From NCBI RefSeq assembly GCF_002205635.1, contig NZ_NISJ01000001.1, positions 620,001-684,000 of the forward strand: a stretch of DNA of 64,000 nucleotides, in the 5' to 3' direction. The stretch is from Sphingopyxis witflariensis (lineage in GTDB: Bacteria; Pseudomonadota; Alphaproteobacteria; Sphingomonadales; Sphingomonadaceae). The notes below the pieces were generated by a model. It was given only the letters and a program-made list of their open reading frames with translations, was not told where the DNA came from and did no database searches. How positions within the stretch are numbered: position 1 is the stretch's first letter; the number at the start of each line of letters is the position of its first letter. Positions 43,397-52,974 of this stretch are shown here, in pieces. Position numbers and translations under genes: made by a program.

Positions 43397-44923
43397 TTAA
43401 TAGGTCCGTCCGACAAGCACGCGCTCGGTCGCGGGCTCGCCGGTGAAGAAGCAGGCGCCATCGGTGGGCGCGGCGTCGAGCGGGGTGTTGCGCATCGTGA
43501 GCTTCAACGCTTTGAGCTGCTCGACGATCCCTTCAAGGACGGCGCCGGTCGGACGCGACCATTGCACCTCGACCCAGCCGACGAATTTATCGTCGCCGGC
43601 GAAATGCGCCTTCAGATCGGTGACATCGCGGCGGATATTGCTGTCGAGGCGGGCCTTGGCTTCAGTGAAGAGATTATCCTGAATCTCGCCGAGCGTCGCG
43701 ACCGCGGCGGCGACGAAATCGCCCTTCGACACAAATGCCGTGTTGAGCTTGCCATCGTCCTTATAGAGCCGGTCGCGGCGGATCACTGCGACATTGCCGC
43801 CGGCGACGTCGCGCGGGCCGATTTCGAGAATGATCGGCGCGCCCTTTTTGACCCAGCCCCAGCGCTTGGTCTGCGCCTTGTTCGCTCCCGCGTCGAGATG
43901 GACACGAACGGGTTCGCGAAAGGCGTCGAGCGCCTTCAAATCGGCCTGTAGCGCCGCGCAATAATCGAGGATCGCCTGATCCTCTTCATTGTCGCGCAGC
44001 ATCGGCACGATGACGATCTGGTGCGGCGCGATGCGCGGCGGGCAGCGGAGGCCATCATCATCACCGTGGGTCATGATGACACCGCCGATCATGCGGGTTG
44101 AAGTGCCCCAGCTGGTGGTGTGGCACAGGCTGTGGCCGCCGTCCTTGTCCTGATAGCGAATATTCGCCGCCTCGGCGAAACCAGTGCCGAGATAATGCGA
44201 GGTACCGGCCTGCAGCGCCTTGCCGTCCTGCATCATCGCCTCGATCGAATAGGTCGCGACCGCGCCGGGAAAGCGTTCATGCTCGGGCTTTTCGCCCGCG
44301 ACGACGGGCATCGCCAGCGCCGTCTCGGCAAAATTGCGGTACATTTCGAGCGCACGCAGCGTCTCGACCATCGCATCGGCGCGGTCGGCGTGTGCGGTAT
44401 GGCCTTCCTGCCACAGGAATTCGCTGGTGCGCAGGAACATGCGTGTGCGCATTTCCCAGCGCACGACATTGGCCCATTGATTGACCTTCAGCGGCAGGTC
44501 GCGCCAGCTTTGCACCCAGCGGCTCATCGCCGAACCAATCACGGTTTCGGACGTCGGACGGACGATCAGCGGTTCCTCGAGCTTCGCTTCGGGATCCGGG
44601 ATCAGCTTGCCCTTGCCGTCCTGGATCAGGCGATGGTGGGTGACGACCGCCATTTCCTTGGCGAAACCATCGACATGGTCGGCTTCCTTCTCAAAGAAGC
44701 TCAAGGGGATGAACAGCGGGAAATAGCAATTCTGGACGCCAGCATCCTTGATCGCGGCGTCCATCACCTTCTGGATGCGTTCCCAGATGCCATAACCCCA
44801 CGGCTTGATGACCATGCAGCCGCGCACACCCGATTCCTCGGCGAGGTCGGCTTCGGCAATGACATCCTGATACCAGGCCGCGAAATCGGCCTGCCGGGTT
44901 ACGCTGAGCGCATGTTTGACCAT
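43397..44923 (-). CDS. proS: prolyl-tRNA synthetase, archaeal/eukaryal type
   Basis: 508-residue class II synthetase charging tRNA-Pro. It shows the archaeal-type layout: no editing domain inserted in the catalytic core, motif 2 region RTSEFLWQEGHTAH, and a C-terminal extension ending in the conserved Tyr (LVGRTY), unlike the short or INS-containing bacterial forms. RPTSETVIGSAMSRWVQSW is the proline-binding block. The start MVKHALSVTRQ was chosen. Its stop abuts the rnr start, so the two are cotranscribed. Confidence 0.93.
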   Translation of the reverse strand: MVKHALSVTRQADFAAWYQDVIAEADLAEESGVRGCMVIKPWGYGIWERIQKVMDAAIKDAGVQNCYFPLFIPLSFFEKEADHVDGFAKEMAVVTHHRLIQDGKGKLIPDPEAKLEEPLIVRPTSETVIGSAMSRWVQSWRDLPLKVNQWANVVRWEMRTRMFLRTSEFLWQEGHTAHADRADAMVETLRALEMYRNFAETALAMPVVAGEKPEHERFPGAVATYSIEAMMQDGKALQAGTSHYLGTGFAEAANIRYQDKDGGHSLCHTTSWGTSTRMIGGVIMTHGDDDGLRCPPRIAPHQIVIVPMLRDNEEDQAILDYCAALQADLKALDAFREPVRVHLDAGANKAQTKRWGWVKKGAPIILEIGPRDVAGGNVAVIRRDRLYKDDGKLNTAFVSKGDFVAAAVATLGEIQDNLFTEAKARLDSNIRRDVTDLKAHFAGDDKFVGWVEVQWSRPTGAVLEGIVEQLKALKLTMRNTPLDAAPTDGACFFTGEPATERVLVGRTY

Positions 44924-44966
44924 GAATTTTCCGTTTGCTGTCGTTGAGGGCCATAATGGCCCCATA

Positions 44967-45497
44967 TTATTTCTTGGCGAGTTCGGCCTTGAGTTCGGCG
45001 ACTTCGGCCTTGAGCGCTGCGATTTCGGCATCCTTGCCTTTGCCAGCACCAGGGATGAGAGCGCCTGCCGCCTGCTGGAACATTTCCATATTGCGCCGCG
45101 TCAGTTCGGCGAGCGGGTTGGAGCCAAGCGCGCCTTCGAGGGCCGAGCGCACATCCTGCTGATTCTTGCGGAAAGCCGTCATCGAGGCTTCCAGATATTG
45201 CGGCACCATCGATTGCATCTTGTCGCCATACATGCCGATCAGGTGGCGCAGGAACGGCACGGGCAACAAGGTCTCACCGCGCGTTTCGGTGTCCATGATG
45301 ATCTGGGTCAGCACATTATGCGTGATATCCTCACCGCTCTTGGCATCGACGACGCGGAATTCGCGGCCATCACGGACCATCGCGCCCAGATCATCGAGCG
45401 TGATGTAGCAGCTGCGTTCGGTATCATAGAGGCGCCGGTTGGCGTATTTCTTGATCGTGACGACACCATCGTCTCCGACCGCCTTGGACTTCGCCAT
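44967..45497 (-). CDS. phaR: polyhydroxyalkanoate synthesis repressor
   Basis: 176-residue PhaR. The DNA-binding N-terminal domain has the signature IKKYANRRLYDT (about 15-26) followed by ITLDDLGAMV, the PHB-accumulation regulatory domain follows, and the C-terminus is a coiled coil (IAALKAEVAELKAELAKK). PhaR represses phasin genes until PHA granules titrate it. No phaC, phaP or phaB gene is next to it; proS follows 43 bp downstream. Confidence 0.94.
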   Translation of the reverse strand: MAKSKAVGDDGVVTIKKYANRRLYDTERSCYITLDDLGAMVRDGREFRVVDAKSGEDITHNVLTQIIMDTETRGETLLPVPFLRHLIGMYGDKMQSMVPQYLEASMTAFRKNQQDVRSALEGALGSNPLAELTRRNMEMFQQAAGALIPGAGKGKDAEIAALKAEVAELKAELAKK

Positions 45498-45703
45498 TGT
45501 GACCTGCGCTCCTTAGTCGCTCATGCAAGGGCGATTTCGCCGTGCCGAGCCTCCCTGATTGTGCAGTCGTTACACTAGCACCAAAATATGATGCGCCGCA
45601 ACATGGGTGCTGCGCCGCCGCTTCACCCTTTGTTGGTGTTTTGGTCGTAAACCAAGCGTCCCCCCCGCACATTTTATGTGAACGACAGTCCTTGGAGTAT
45701 CGA

Positions 45704-48700
45704 ATGAACAAGCCGCGCCTCTTGCTGAGTGCTGCAACCCTCGCCGTGGCCATCGCCGCCAGCCCTGTCGCTTCAGCACAAGATAGCATCGCCGCATGCG
45801 ACGATGGATCGGCATGCGATGGCGAAACGATCATCGTCACCGGGTCGCGCATCGCACGCCCGCGTTTCGAAACCGTCGAGCCCGCGATCGTCATCGGCGC
45901 GGCGGAGATCGAGGCGCGCGGCTTTGAAACGCTGGGCCAGGTGCTGAACGACCAGCCGGCATTCGGCGTGCCCGGCGCGTCCCCCGTCGGTGCGCAGTCG
46001 CCGCTGTCGCAGGGGCAAAGCTTCGTCAATTTCCTCGGCCTCGGATCGCAGCGCACATTGACGCTGGTTGGCGGCCGCCGTGTCGTATCGTCGAACACCG
46101 CGTCGATCTTTGGCCCGACCGGCGCGGGCAGCCAGGTCGATCTGAACATCATTCCGGTCACGCTGGTCGACCGGGTCGAAACGATCGCAGTCGGCGGCGC
46201 GCCCATCTATGGTGCCGACGCCATCGCCGGCACGGTCAATATCATCCTGAAACGCGACTTTCAGGGCTTTGAGGTCGATGGCCAATATGGATTGTCGAGC
46301 CGCGGCGATGCCGCCAACTACCGCATCAGCGCGCTCGTCGGGCAAAATTTCGGCGACGGTCGCGGCAATATCACACTCGCCGCCGAATATAATAAGGCCG
46401 AGGGACTGACCGGGTCCGATCGGTCGCTGTTCGCACGCGACCTGTTCTTCGGCAACGCCAGCGATCCCGCATCGCCCTTTCTGCAACAGCTTTACGCCGA
46501 CCGCCGCCTGCCTGCGGTGTCCGAAGCGGGTATTCCGATCGTCGGCGACGGCATCCCGCTCAGCCCCGAACAGCAACTTGCCTCCTTCGGCTTCGTCGGT
46601 CCCAATTTCGGTGTGACCGATGGCAATGGCAACCAGCTGCGTTTCGATGCCAATGGCAATCTGACGCCGATCGAGTTCGGCCAATATGTTGGCGCGCCCG
46701 GATCGTTCGGGGTCGATTTTGCGGGCGGAAACGGCTTCAGCGCGGTGCCAGCAACGAACCTTCTCGCCTCGACCCGCCGCTACAGCGGCGTCGCCACGGC
46801 CGACTATGAGCTGTCCGACTCGATCCGCTTCTTCGGCGAAGCCTGGTATTCGAACAGCAAGGGACGAAACCTGCGCACCCAGCCCGTGTTCAACACCGGC
46901 CTTGCCGGCCCCGCCGGATCGCCCGACGGCAATATTCTGGTCAGCATCGACAATCCTTTCCTGTCGGATGCGGCGCGCGCCGCGATCGTTAACTCGATCA
47001 ACGCCAACTGGATGTCCGACCAGAATCAGGGCGGCTTTCCGCAGGACTATTTCTACCTGGCCCGCGCGAACAGCGACCTGACAACCGGCAAATCGACGGG
47101 TGAGGTCGAGGTGATGCGCTTTGTTGCCGGTTTCGACGGCCAGTTCGACCTGTTCGCGGGTCAGTGGAATTGGGAAGTCGCGGGCAATTACGGCCGCTCG
47201 AAAACCAAAAGCGTGTCGCGCGAGCTGGTGCAGCAGAATTTCCTGAATGCGGTCGACGCGATCGATGACGGCAATGGCAACATCATCTGCCGTCCGGGCG
47301 TGATCAATTCGCCGATCACGACGCCGAACAGCCAGTGTACCCCGATCAACCTGTTCGGCACGGGCCGCAATTCACAGGCGGCGCTCGACTATGTCACCGC
47401 GATCGCCACCCCGGTCTCGCTCAACAAGCAGAAGCAGTTCACCGCGTCGCTCACCGGTCCGCTGTTCCAGCTGGCCGGCGGCGATTTCTCTGTCGCGCTG
47501 GGTTATGAGCATCGCGCCGAATCGCAGGATTTCGACCCCGGCGCCTTTTTCCATGGCGCCGCCGATCCCGATCCGCTGACCGACAGCAATGGCGACGGCG
47601 ACCCGGCGAACGACCGCATCAGCTATGGCCGCGGCACCCCTGTGCTGCCCGTCTATGGCAAATATAATACGAACGAATTTTCGGCCGAATTCCTTGCGCC
47701 GATCATCTCTTCGTCTAACGGCGCGCCGATCGACCTGCTCGAGGTGAAGGGCGCGGTCCGTTATGTCGATCATTCGATCGCCGGTGGCGACTGGACGTGG
47801 ACGCTCGGCGGCCGCCTGGGATTGGTCCCCGACGTCGTGGTCCGCGGCAATTTCACCCGCGCGATCCGCGCGCCCGCAATCACCGAGCTGTTCAACCCGT
47901 CGAGCAGCTATTTCGGCTTTGGGAGCGATCCGTGTGACGCGGTCAATCGCGGCAATGGCCCCGATCCGGCAACGCGCCAGGCCAATTGCGCTGCGGCGGG
48001 CCTTCCAGCCAACTTCGCCTCGCTGTCGAACAGCCGCACCTTCCTGCAGGCAATCGAGGGGAATCCCACGCTGCGCAACGAAAAGGCCGACAGCTGGACT
48101 GTCGGTATCGTCGTGGAGCCGCGCTTTGCCCCCCGGCTGCGCGCGAGCGTCGATTATGTCGACATCCACCTGAAAGACGCGATCACCAATGGCGGGGCGA
48201 GCAGCATCGTCGCCAACTGCTATGACTCGTCCGATTTTGCCAATGCGCCCGATTGCGCGCGCTTCACGCGCGGCCCCGACGACCAGCTCAGCTTCGTGGA
48301 GGTGCAATATCTGAACCTCGCCGACCAGCGGTACAAAGGCTATCTGGCGGCGCTCGATTATCGCGTCCCCGCCTTTGGTACGTCGGGTTCGGTCGGGCTT
48401 AACCTGTCCTATCAGTATCTCGATGAGCTCAGCACCCGCGCCGATGCGGCTTCGGCGCGGACGAAGCAGGATGGCGCGATCGGCTATTCAAAGCATCAGG
48501 GCGTGCTGACGCTCGATTATCGCAACGCCAGTTTCGGCCTGTTCACGCAGCTGAACTATACCGGAAAGGCCAAGATCGACCCGCAGGCGGCGCCGAACTT
48601 CTATCCCGATGGCCTCGGCGACCTGCCCAGCGTGTTGTTCGTCAACATGGGCGCCAGCGTTCGCGTCGGCGAGCGTTTCGGCCTTCGCCTGACGGTCGAT

Positions 48701-48814
48701 AACGTCTTCGACAAGCAGCCGCCCTATCCCTATCCGGCGACGGGCGGAACGATCACCTATTTCAGCGGGGTAATGGGGCGTTATTTCCGGCTGGGCGCCA
48801 GCGCCAGCTTCTGA
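45704..48814 (+). CDS. TonB-dependent outer-membrane receptor
   Basis: 1036-residue receptor. A signal peptide (1-25, ending VASAQ) is followed by a TonB-box-like ETIIVTGSRI, the plug domain (LGLGSQRTLTLVGGRR, YGADAIAGTVNIILKRDF) and a long beta-barrel that ends YFRLGASASF with the C-terminal Phe needed for outer-membrane insertion. The start MNKPRLLLSAA has GGAG upstream. Receptors of this length in sphingomonads often take up complex carbohydrates, peptides or aromatic compounds, and the ligand here cannot be told. Neighbouring alanine racemase and MFS genes are convergent. Confidence 0.93.
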   Translation: MNKPRLLLSAATLAVAIAASPVASAQDSIAACDDGSACDGETIIVTGSRIARPRFETVEPAIVIGAAEIEARGFETLGQVLNDQPAFGVPGASPVGAQSPLSQGQSFVNFLGLGSQRTLTLVGGRRVVSSNTASIFGPTGAGSQVDLNIIPVTLVDRVETIAVGGAPIYGADAIAGTVNIILKRDFQGFEVDGQYGLSSRGDAANYRISALVGQNFGDGRGNITLAAEYNKAEGLTGSDRSLFARDLFFGNASDPASPFLQQLYADRRLPAVSEAGIPIVGDGIPLSPEQQLASFGFVGPNFGVTDGNGNQLRFDANGNLTPIEFGQYVGAPGSFGVDFAGGNGFSAVPATNLLASTRRYSGVATADYELSDSIRFFGEAWYSNSKGRNLRTQPVFNTGLAGPAGSPDGNILVSIDNPFLSDAARAAIVNSINANWMSDQNQGGFPQDYFYLARANSDLTTGKSTGEVEVMRFVAGFDGQFDLFAGQWNWEVAGNYGRSKTKSVSRELVQQNFLNAVDAIDDGNGNIICRPGVINSPITTPNSQCTPINLFGTGRNSQAALDYVTAIATPVSLNKQKQFTASLTGPLFQLAGGDFSVALGYEHRAESQDFDPGAFFHGAADPDPLTDSNGDGDPANDRISYGRGTPVLPVYGKYNTNEFSAEFLAPIISSSNGAPIDLLEVKGAVRYVDHSIAGGDWTWTLGGRLGLVPDVVVRGNFTRAIRAPAITELFNPSSSYFGFGSDPCDAVNRGNGPDPATRQANCAAAGLPANFASLSNSRTFLQAIEGNPTLRNEKADSWTVGIVVEPRFAPRLRASVDYVDIHLKDAITNGGASSIVANCYDSSDFANAPDCARFTRGPDDQLSFVEVQYLNLADQRYKGYLAALDYRVPAFGTSGSVGLNLSYQYLDELSTRADAASARTKQDGAIGYSKHQGVLTLDYRNASFGLFTQLNYTGKAKIDPQAAPNFYPDGLGDLPSVLFVNMGASVRVGERFGLRLTVDNVFDKQPPYPYPATGGTITYFSGVMGRYFRLGASASF

Positions 48815-48832
48815 TCCGGGATCGGCAGCGCG

Positions 48833-49879
48833 CTAGACCCAAGTGCGGTCGAAACGCGCCCCGAGCCCGGTCAGCAGTTCATATTGTGACAGGCCGCTCG
48901 ATTGCGAGACGGTTGGCAGGTCATAATCGATAGCCAGCCAGTCGCCTTCGTTCAGCCCGGCGGCGGTGCTGGCGTCGAAAGCGATCATATCCATCGAGAC
49001 ACGGCCGATCAGCGGCAGCGGCTTGCCGTTCCATGTCGCGCCGCCCGACCCGGCGTGGCAGCGCAGATAGCCGTCGGCATAACCCATGTTGACGACCGCG
49101 ACGCGGCTGTCGGCGGGCGCTGTCCAGGTCGCGCCATAGCCGACGGCCTCGCCTGCGGGCACGCTGCGAATTTGCAACAGGCGGGCTTCGGGGAAAACGA
49201 CCTGGCTGATGTGTCCGGCAGCTTCGGGAAGCGGAATTCCACCGTAAAGGGCGATGCCGGGACGCGTCAGATCGAACGCATAGTCGGCGCCAAGGCAGAT
49301 ACCGGCGCTGTTGGCGAGGCTGTAGCGGCGCGCAGATACATGTTGGCGGACTGTGCGAAAGGCCTCAAGCTGCTGCGCATTTTGTGCGCTATCCTCGTCG
49401 GCGGAGGCAAGATGGCTATGCAGGGTTTCGATTGACAGCCCGTCGAGCGCCCCGCCCAATGCCTCGTCGACGCGCAGCCCCAGCCGGTTCATGCCGGTGT
49501 CGACCATGACGTCGCACGGTCGCCCTTCCCCCGCTTCGCGCCAGCGCACGACTTGTTCGACGCTATTCAGGACGGGACGGACGGGCAAGCTGCGCGCCGC
49601 GACCATGTCGTCCGCACCGACGCCATGCAGCACCGACAGCGAAGTACCGGCAGGAAGCGGCATCAACGCCGCCGCCTCGCCCCATGTCGCAACGAAGAAA
49701 TCGCGGCACCCGGCCTTGGCCAGATGCTCCATCACCGCGCGCGCGCCGAGGCCATAGCCATTGGCCTTGATCGCCGCGCCGCATGCCGCCGCGCCGCTCT
49801 GCGCGGCAAGCCAGCGCCAGTTGGCAACGAGGGCGGCGGAATCGAGGCGGAGCCGGAGCGGCGACGGGATGGCGATCAT
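48833..49879 (-). CDS. alr: alanine racemase
   Basis: 348-residue PLP enzyme interconverting L- and D-alanine for peptidoglycan. PLP-binding Lys38 is in AAIKANGYGLGA, the substrate-binding block is MVDTGMNRLGL, and the second catalytic Tyr lies in VGYGATWTA with GRVSMDMIAFD following. The start MIAIPSPLRLRLD lies 44 bp after the stop of the MFS transporter gene, so they may be cotranscribed. It is slightly shorter than usual (about 360-370) but complete. Confidence 0.93.
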   Translation of the reverse strand: MIAIPSPLRLRLDSAALVANWRWLAAQSGAAACGAAIKANGYGLGARAVMEHLAKAGCRDFFVATWGEAAALMPLPAGTSLSVLHGVGADDMVAARSLPVRPVLNSVEQVVRWREAGEGRPCDVMVDTGMNRLGLRVDEALGGALDGLSIETLHSHLASADEDSAQNAQQLEAFRTVRQHVSARRYSLANSAGICLGADYAFDLTRPGIALYGGIPLPEAAGHISQVVFPEARLLQIRSVPAGEAVGYGATWTAPADSRVAVVNMGYADGYLRCHAGSGGATWNGKPLPLIGRVSMDMIAFDASTAAGLNEGDWLAIDYDLPTVSQSSGLSQYELLTGLGARFDRTWV

Positions 49880-49923
49880 GCCTCCGCCACTAAACCGGTT
49901 TGGCGGCAGCGCCAATGGGCTGT

Positions 49924-51552
49924 TCAGCCCTTTGGCGCCTTGTCCCACTGCCCCTCAACCGGGTCCTTGAGCATGAAGGCGGTAACGAGGAAGGCCACCA
50001 GAACGACGCCCCATGTGTACCAGAGCCCCGAATAGGCATCGCCGGTCTTGGCGACGATGAAACTCGCAATCAAAGGCAGGAAGCCGCCGAAATAACCGGT
50101 GCCGAGATGGTACGGGATCGACAGCGACGAATAGCGGACGTGCGGCGGGAACATTTCGGACAGGAGCGCCGCGACCGGACCATAGGTGAAGCCCGACAGC
50201 GCGCAGAGGCCGAGCAGCGCGACGAGGATGGCCGCGATACCCAAAGCCCCGGGAACCTGCTTTTCGAAATTATAGCCCATCGCCTCGAGCGCGGGCTTGA
50301 GTATGGCGGGGTCTTCGCCCGCAACCTCGCGATTGCCGATCATGACCTTGACGCTGTCGAAGCTGCTGGCCGTGGTGACGATATTGTACGGTACGCCGAG
50401 CTTGGTCAGTTCGCCGAGTGTCTTGCCGCATGCGGTCGTCTGTTTCTGCGCAAAGGGATCGAAACTGCATTGTGATCCCGTGACCGTTACCGGGGCCTTC
50501 TCGGCGGCGGCGGTCAGCGCAGGGTTGCCGACGCTGCCCATCAACCAGAAGAGCGGGAAGAGCAGCACCAGCGTCGCGGCATAGCCCCAGACGATGGGCT
50601 TCTTGCGCCCGATGCGGTCCGACAGATGCCCGGCCCACAGGAAAAAGCCCATGCCGACCGCAGCGGCGATGCCGACGATGACCTCAGCCGCGGTATCGTC
50701 GAGCTTCATCGGCCCTTTCAGGAACGAGAGGCCTGAGAACATTGCGGTGTACCAGATGACGGTCAGCCCGGCGGCGATCCCGAACAGCGCGATGAAGAGG
50801 CGGCGTGGGTTGCCGGGGTAAGTGAAGCTTTCCTTGAGCGGGTTTTTGGCGAGTTCGCCCTGCGCCTTCATCGCCTGAAACACCGGGCTTTCGGAGAGCT
50901 TCAGCCGCATCCACAGCGAGATGGCGAGCAGGATCAGCGACAGCAGGAAGGGCACGCGCCAGCCCCAGCTTTCCCACACAGCGTCGGACATCAGCGCCTT
51001 GCAGCCCAAGACGACGATCAGGCTGAGCACGAAACCGCCGACAACGCTCGCCTGGATAAAGCTGGTATAGAATCCGCGCTTTCCGGGCGGCGAATGTTCG
51101 GCGACATAAATCGCTGCGCCGCCATATTCGCCGCCAAGCGCGAGCCCTTGCAGGATGCGCAGGCCGATGACGATGATCGGCGCCGCGATCCCGATCGAGG
51201 CCGCCGAGGGGATCATGCCGACCCCGGCGGTCGCGATGCCCATCAGCGTGACGGTGACGAGGAACGTATATTTGCGCCCCAGCCGGTCGCCGAGAAAGCC
51301 GAACAGCACTGCCCCGAGAGGCCGGAAGCCGAAGCCGACGGCAAAGCCCGCCCAGACGAGCAACACTTCCAGCGTCGCATTGTCGCTGGGAAAAAAGGCC
51401 TTGCCGATGATCGCCGCCAGCGTTCCATAGATGAAGAAATCATACCATTCGAATACGGTACCCGCCGATGAGGCGGCGATGACCATACGAATATCCTTCG
51501 CGGTCGGCTGATAATCCGCGCCATGGGTGGCGAAGGCGGCGCTGTCGGTCAT
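49924..51552 (-). CDS. MFS transporter, metabolite:H+ symporter (ProP/ShiA-like) family
   Basis: 542-residue 12-helix transporter. GTVFEWYDFFIYG (31-43), GFLGDRLGRKYTF (86-98) and RILQGLALGGEYGGA (132-146) are signatures of the MHS family, which imports organic acids or betaines with protons. A polar insert of about 90 residues (340-432) with Cys362 and Cys375 separates two helices in the second half and should face the periplasm. The start MTDSAAFATHGADYQ was chosen for the lack of a plausible leader further upstream. The substrate is unknown. Confidence 0.9.
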   Translation of the reverse strand: MTDSAAFATHGADYQPTAKDIRMVIAASSAGTVFEWYDFFIYGTLAAIIGKAFFPSDNATLEVLLVWAGFAVGFGFRPLGAVLFGFLGDRLGRKYTFLVTVTLMGIATAGVGMIPSAASIGIAAPIIVIGLRILQGLALGGEYGGAAIYVAEHSPPGKRGFYTSFIQASVVGGFVLSLIVVLGCKALMSDAVWESWGWRVPFLLSLILLAISLWMRLKLSESPVFQAMKAQGELAKNPLKESFTYPGNPRRLFIALFGIAAGLTVIWYTAMFSGLSFLKGPMKLDDTAAEVIVGIAAAVGMGFFLWAGHLSDRIGRKKPIVWGYAATLVLLFPLFWLMGSVGNPALTAAAEKAPVTVTGSQCSFDPFAQKQTTACGKTLGELTKLGVPYNIVTTASSFDSVKVMIGNREVAGEDPAILKPALEAMGYNFEKQVPGALGIAAILVALLGLCALSGFTYGPVAALLSEMFPPHVRYSSLSIPYHLGTGYFGGFLPLIASFIVAKTGDAYSGLWYTWGVVLVAFLVTAFMLKDPVEGQWDKAPKG

Positions 51553-51656
51553 AGACTCTCCCCTGCCCCTCTGTACGGAGCTTTGCCGCATCTCTACCGG
51601 GCAAGCGGCGGCGCGCAAGTCTTCTTGGCGAGGGCGGCCAATGATGGCAGACTGCG

Positions 51657-52424
51657 ATGATGCAGTTCATCGACCTTTCGATCCCGATCACCAACGATGT
51701 CATTTCCGACCCGCCGGTGATGCGCCCGCAGATCACCTATATGACCCACGAAAATACGTGGGAACAGATTGCGATGTTTTTCCCCGGGCTGACGAAGCAG
51801 GATTTGCCCGACGGCGAAGGCTGGGCGGTCGAGAGCCTGACGCTCAGCACCCACAATGGCACGCATATGGACGCGCCGTGGCATTTTCACTCGACGACCG
51901 ACGATGGCGCGACGCCCGCGCCGAGCATAGACGAAGCCCCACTTGACCTGTTCTTTCGCCCCGGAGTGAAGCTCGATTTTTCGGACCGCGCGGCGGGGCA
52001 TGTCGTGAGCGCCGCCGAGGTCGAAGCCGAGCTGGCCCGGATCGGGCATGATCTCCAGCCGTTCGACATTATTCTCGTCCAGTCGGGCGCACTCTATGGC
52101 ACCGACAATTTCACCGATCAGGGCTGTGGCATGGGCGCCGAGGCGACGCTGTACCTGACGGAACGCGGCGTGAAGGTCGTCGGGACCGATGCGTGGAGCT
52201 GGGATGCGCCGTTCAGTCATACCGCCCGCCGCTGGGCCGAAACGCGCGATCCGTCGATCATCTGGGAAGGCCATAAGGCGGGGCGAATCAGGCCCTATTA
52301 CCAGATCGAGAAGCTGACCAATCTGGCCGCGCTGCCCCCGACCGGCTGGACACTGAGCTGCTTTCCGGTGAAGATCGAGCGGGCGAGCGCGGGGTGGATC
52401 CGGGCGGTGGCGCTGGTCGATTGA
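51657..52424 (+). CDS. cyclase-family metal-dependent hydrolase (kynurenine formamidase-like)
   Basis: 255-residue protein of the putative cyclase family. The metal motif HNGTHMDAPWHFH (about 74-86) is exact, and DLSIPITNDV at the N-terminus is typical. Relatives include arylformamidase (KynB) and isatin hydrolase. At this length, and with the DAWSWDAPF block, it is nearer to the isatin hydrolase-like branch than to short KynB. No kynurenine genes are nearby. It is divergent from the MFS gene by 104 bp. Confidence 0.88.
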   Translation: MMQFIDLSIPITNDVISDPPVMRPQITYMTHENTWEQIAMFFPGLTKQDLPDGEGWAVESLTLSTHNGTHMDAPWHFHSTTDDGATPAPSIDEAPLDLFFRPGVKLDFSDRAAGHVVSAAEVEAELARIGHDLQPFDIILVQSGALYGTDNFTDQGCGMGAEATLYLTERGVKVVGTDAWSWDAPFSHTARRWAETRDPSIIWEGHKAGRIRPYYQIEKLTNLAALPPTGWTLSCFPVKIERASAGWIRAVALVD

Positions 52425-52437
52425 GCCCAATCCTCTT

Positions 52438-52502
52438 CGTCATGCCGGACTTGATCCGGCATCCATGACCGCATGGACCCCGGATCAAGTCCGGGGTGAC
52501 GG
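52438..52502. repeat. intergenic palindromic element, second family
   Basis: CGTCATGCCGGACTTGATCC at the left and GGATCAAGTCCGGGGTGACG at the right pair over about 20 bp; each arm contains a smaller hairpin (GCCGGACTTGATCCGGC and CCCCGGATCAAGTCCGGGG). It fills the gap between two convergent genes, as copies of the first family do elsewhere. Confidence 0.9.
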
Positions 52503-52508
52503 AGCTTC

Positions 52509-52913
52509 TTAGAGATTGATTGTCGCCAACATCCACAGCGTCCATCCACTTAGCAGCAACAAACTCGCCCACGTCGCGATGACGCCGATCTGGCGCGGCA
52601 CCGGGGGCTTGCCGCTGATCGGGGCATAAAGGCCGATGATGTGCGCGACACGGCCGATCAGGAAGATCGCACCGATCGCCATCAGCGCCATATGGTTCGC
52701 CTCGACGGTCTCAAGCAGCCCAATCAAAATGATGACGATCGGCGCATGTTCGGCGAGGTTGGCGTGGCTACGGACCGCGCTGATGAGCCGGTCGTCGCCG
52801 CCGTCGCCAAAGGCGACCCGGAGCCGCAGGCGCTGGCGCACAGTATCGATCGCGGTGAACAACAACAACAGCGCGCAAATCGCGGCGACAAAGGCGGTTA
52901 CCGGCAAGCTCAT
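52509..52913 (-). CDS. MAPEG-family membrane protein
   Basis: 134-residue protein with four transmembrane helices. RSHANLAEHAPIVIILIGLLE (about 48-68), in which the polar residues sit in the second helix, and the following GRVAHIIGLYA are MAPEG (YecN-like) signatures. MAPEG proteins are often glutathione-dependent membrane enzymes, but many bacterial members have no known reaction. The gene is monocistronic or heads nothing recognisable; the upstream secreted hydrolase gene is divergent in neither sense but tandem, 61 bp away. Confidence 0.88.
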   Translation of the reverse strand: MSLPVTAFVAAICALLLLFTAIDTVRQRLRLRVAFGDGGDDRLISAVRSHANLAEHAPIVIILIGLLETVEANHMALMAIGAIFLIGRVAHIIGLYAPISGKPPVPRQIGVIATWASLLLLSGWTLWMLATINL

Positions 52914-52974
52914 ATCATCTCTCCCCCATTTTCCCGGTGCGCAGCCTAGCCGGTCGGTCGCCGATTGCTACCGG

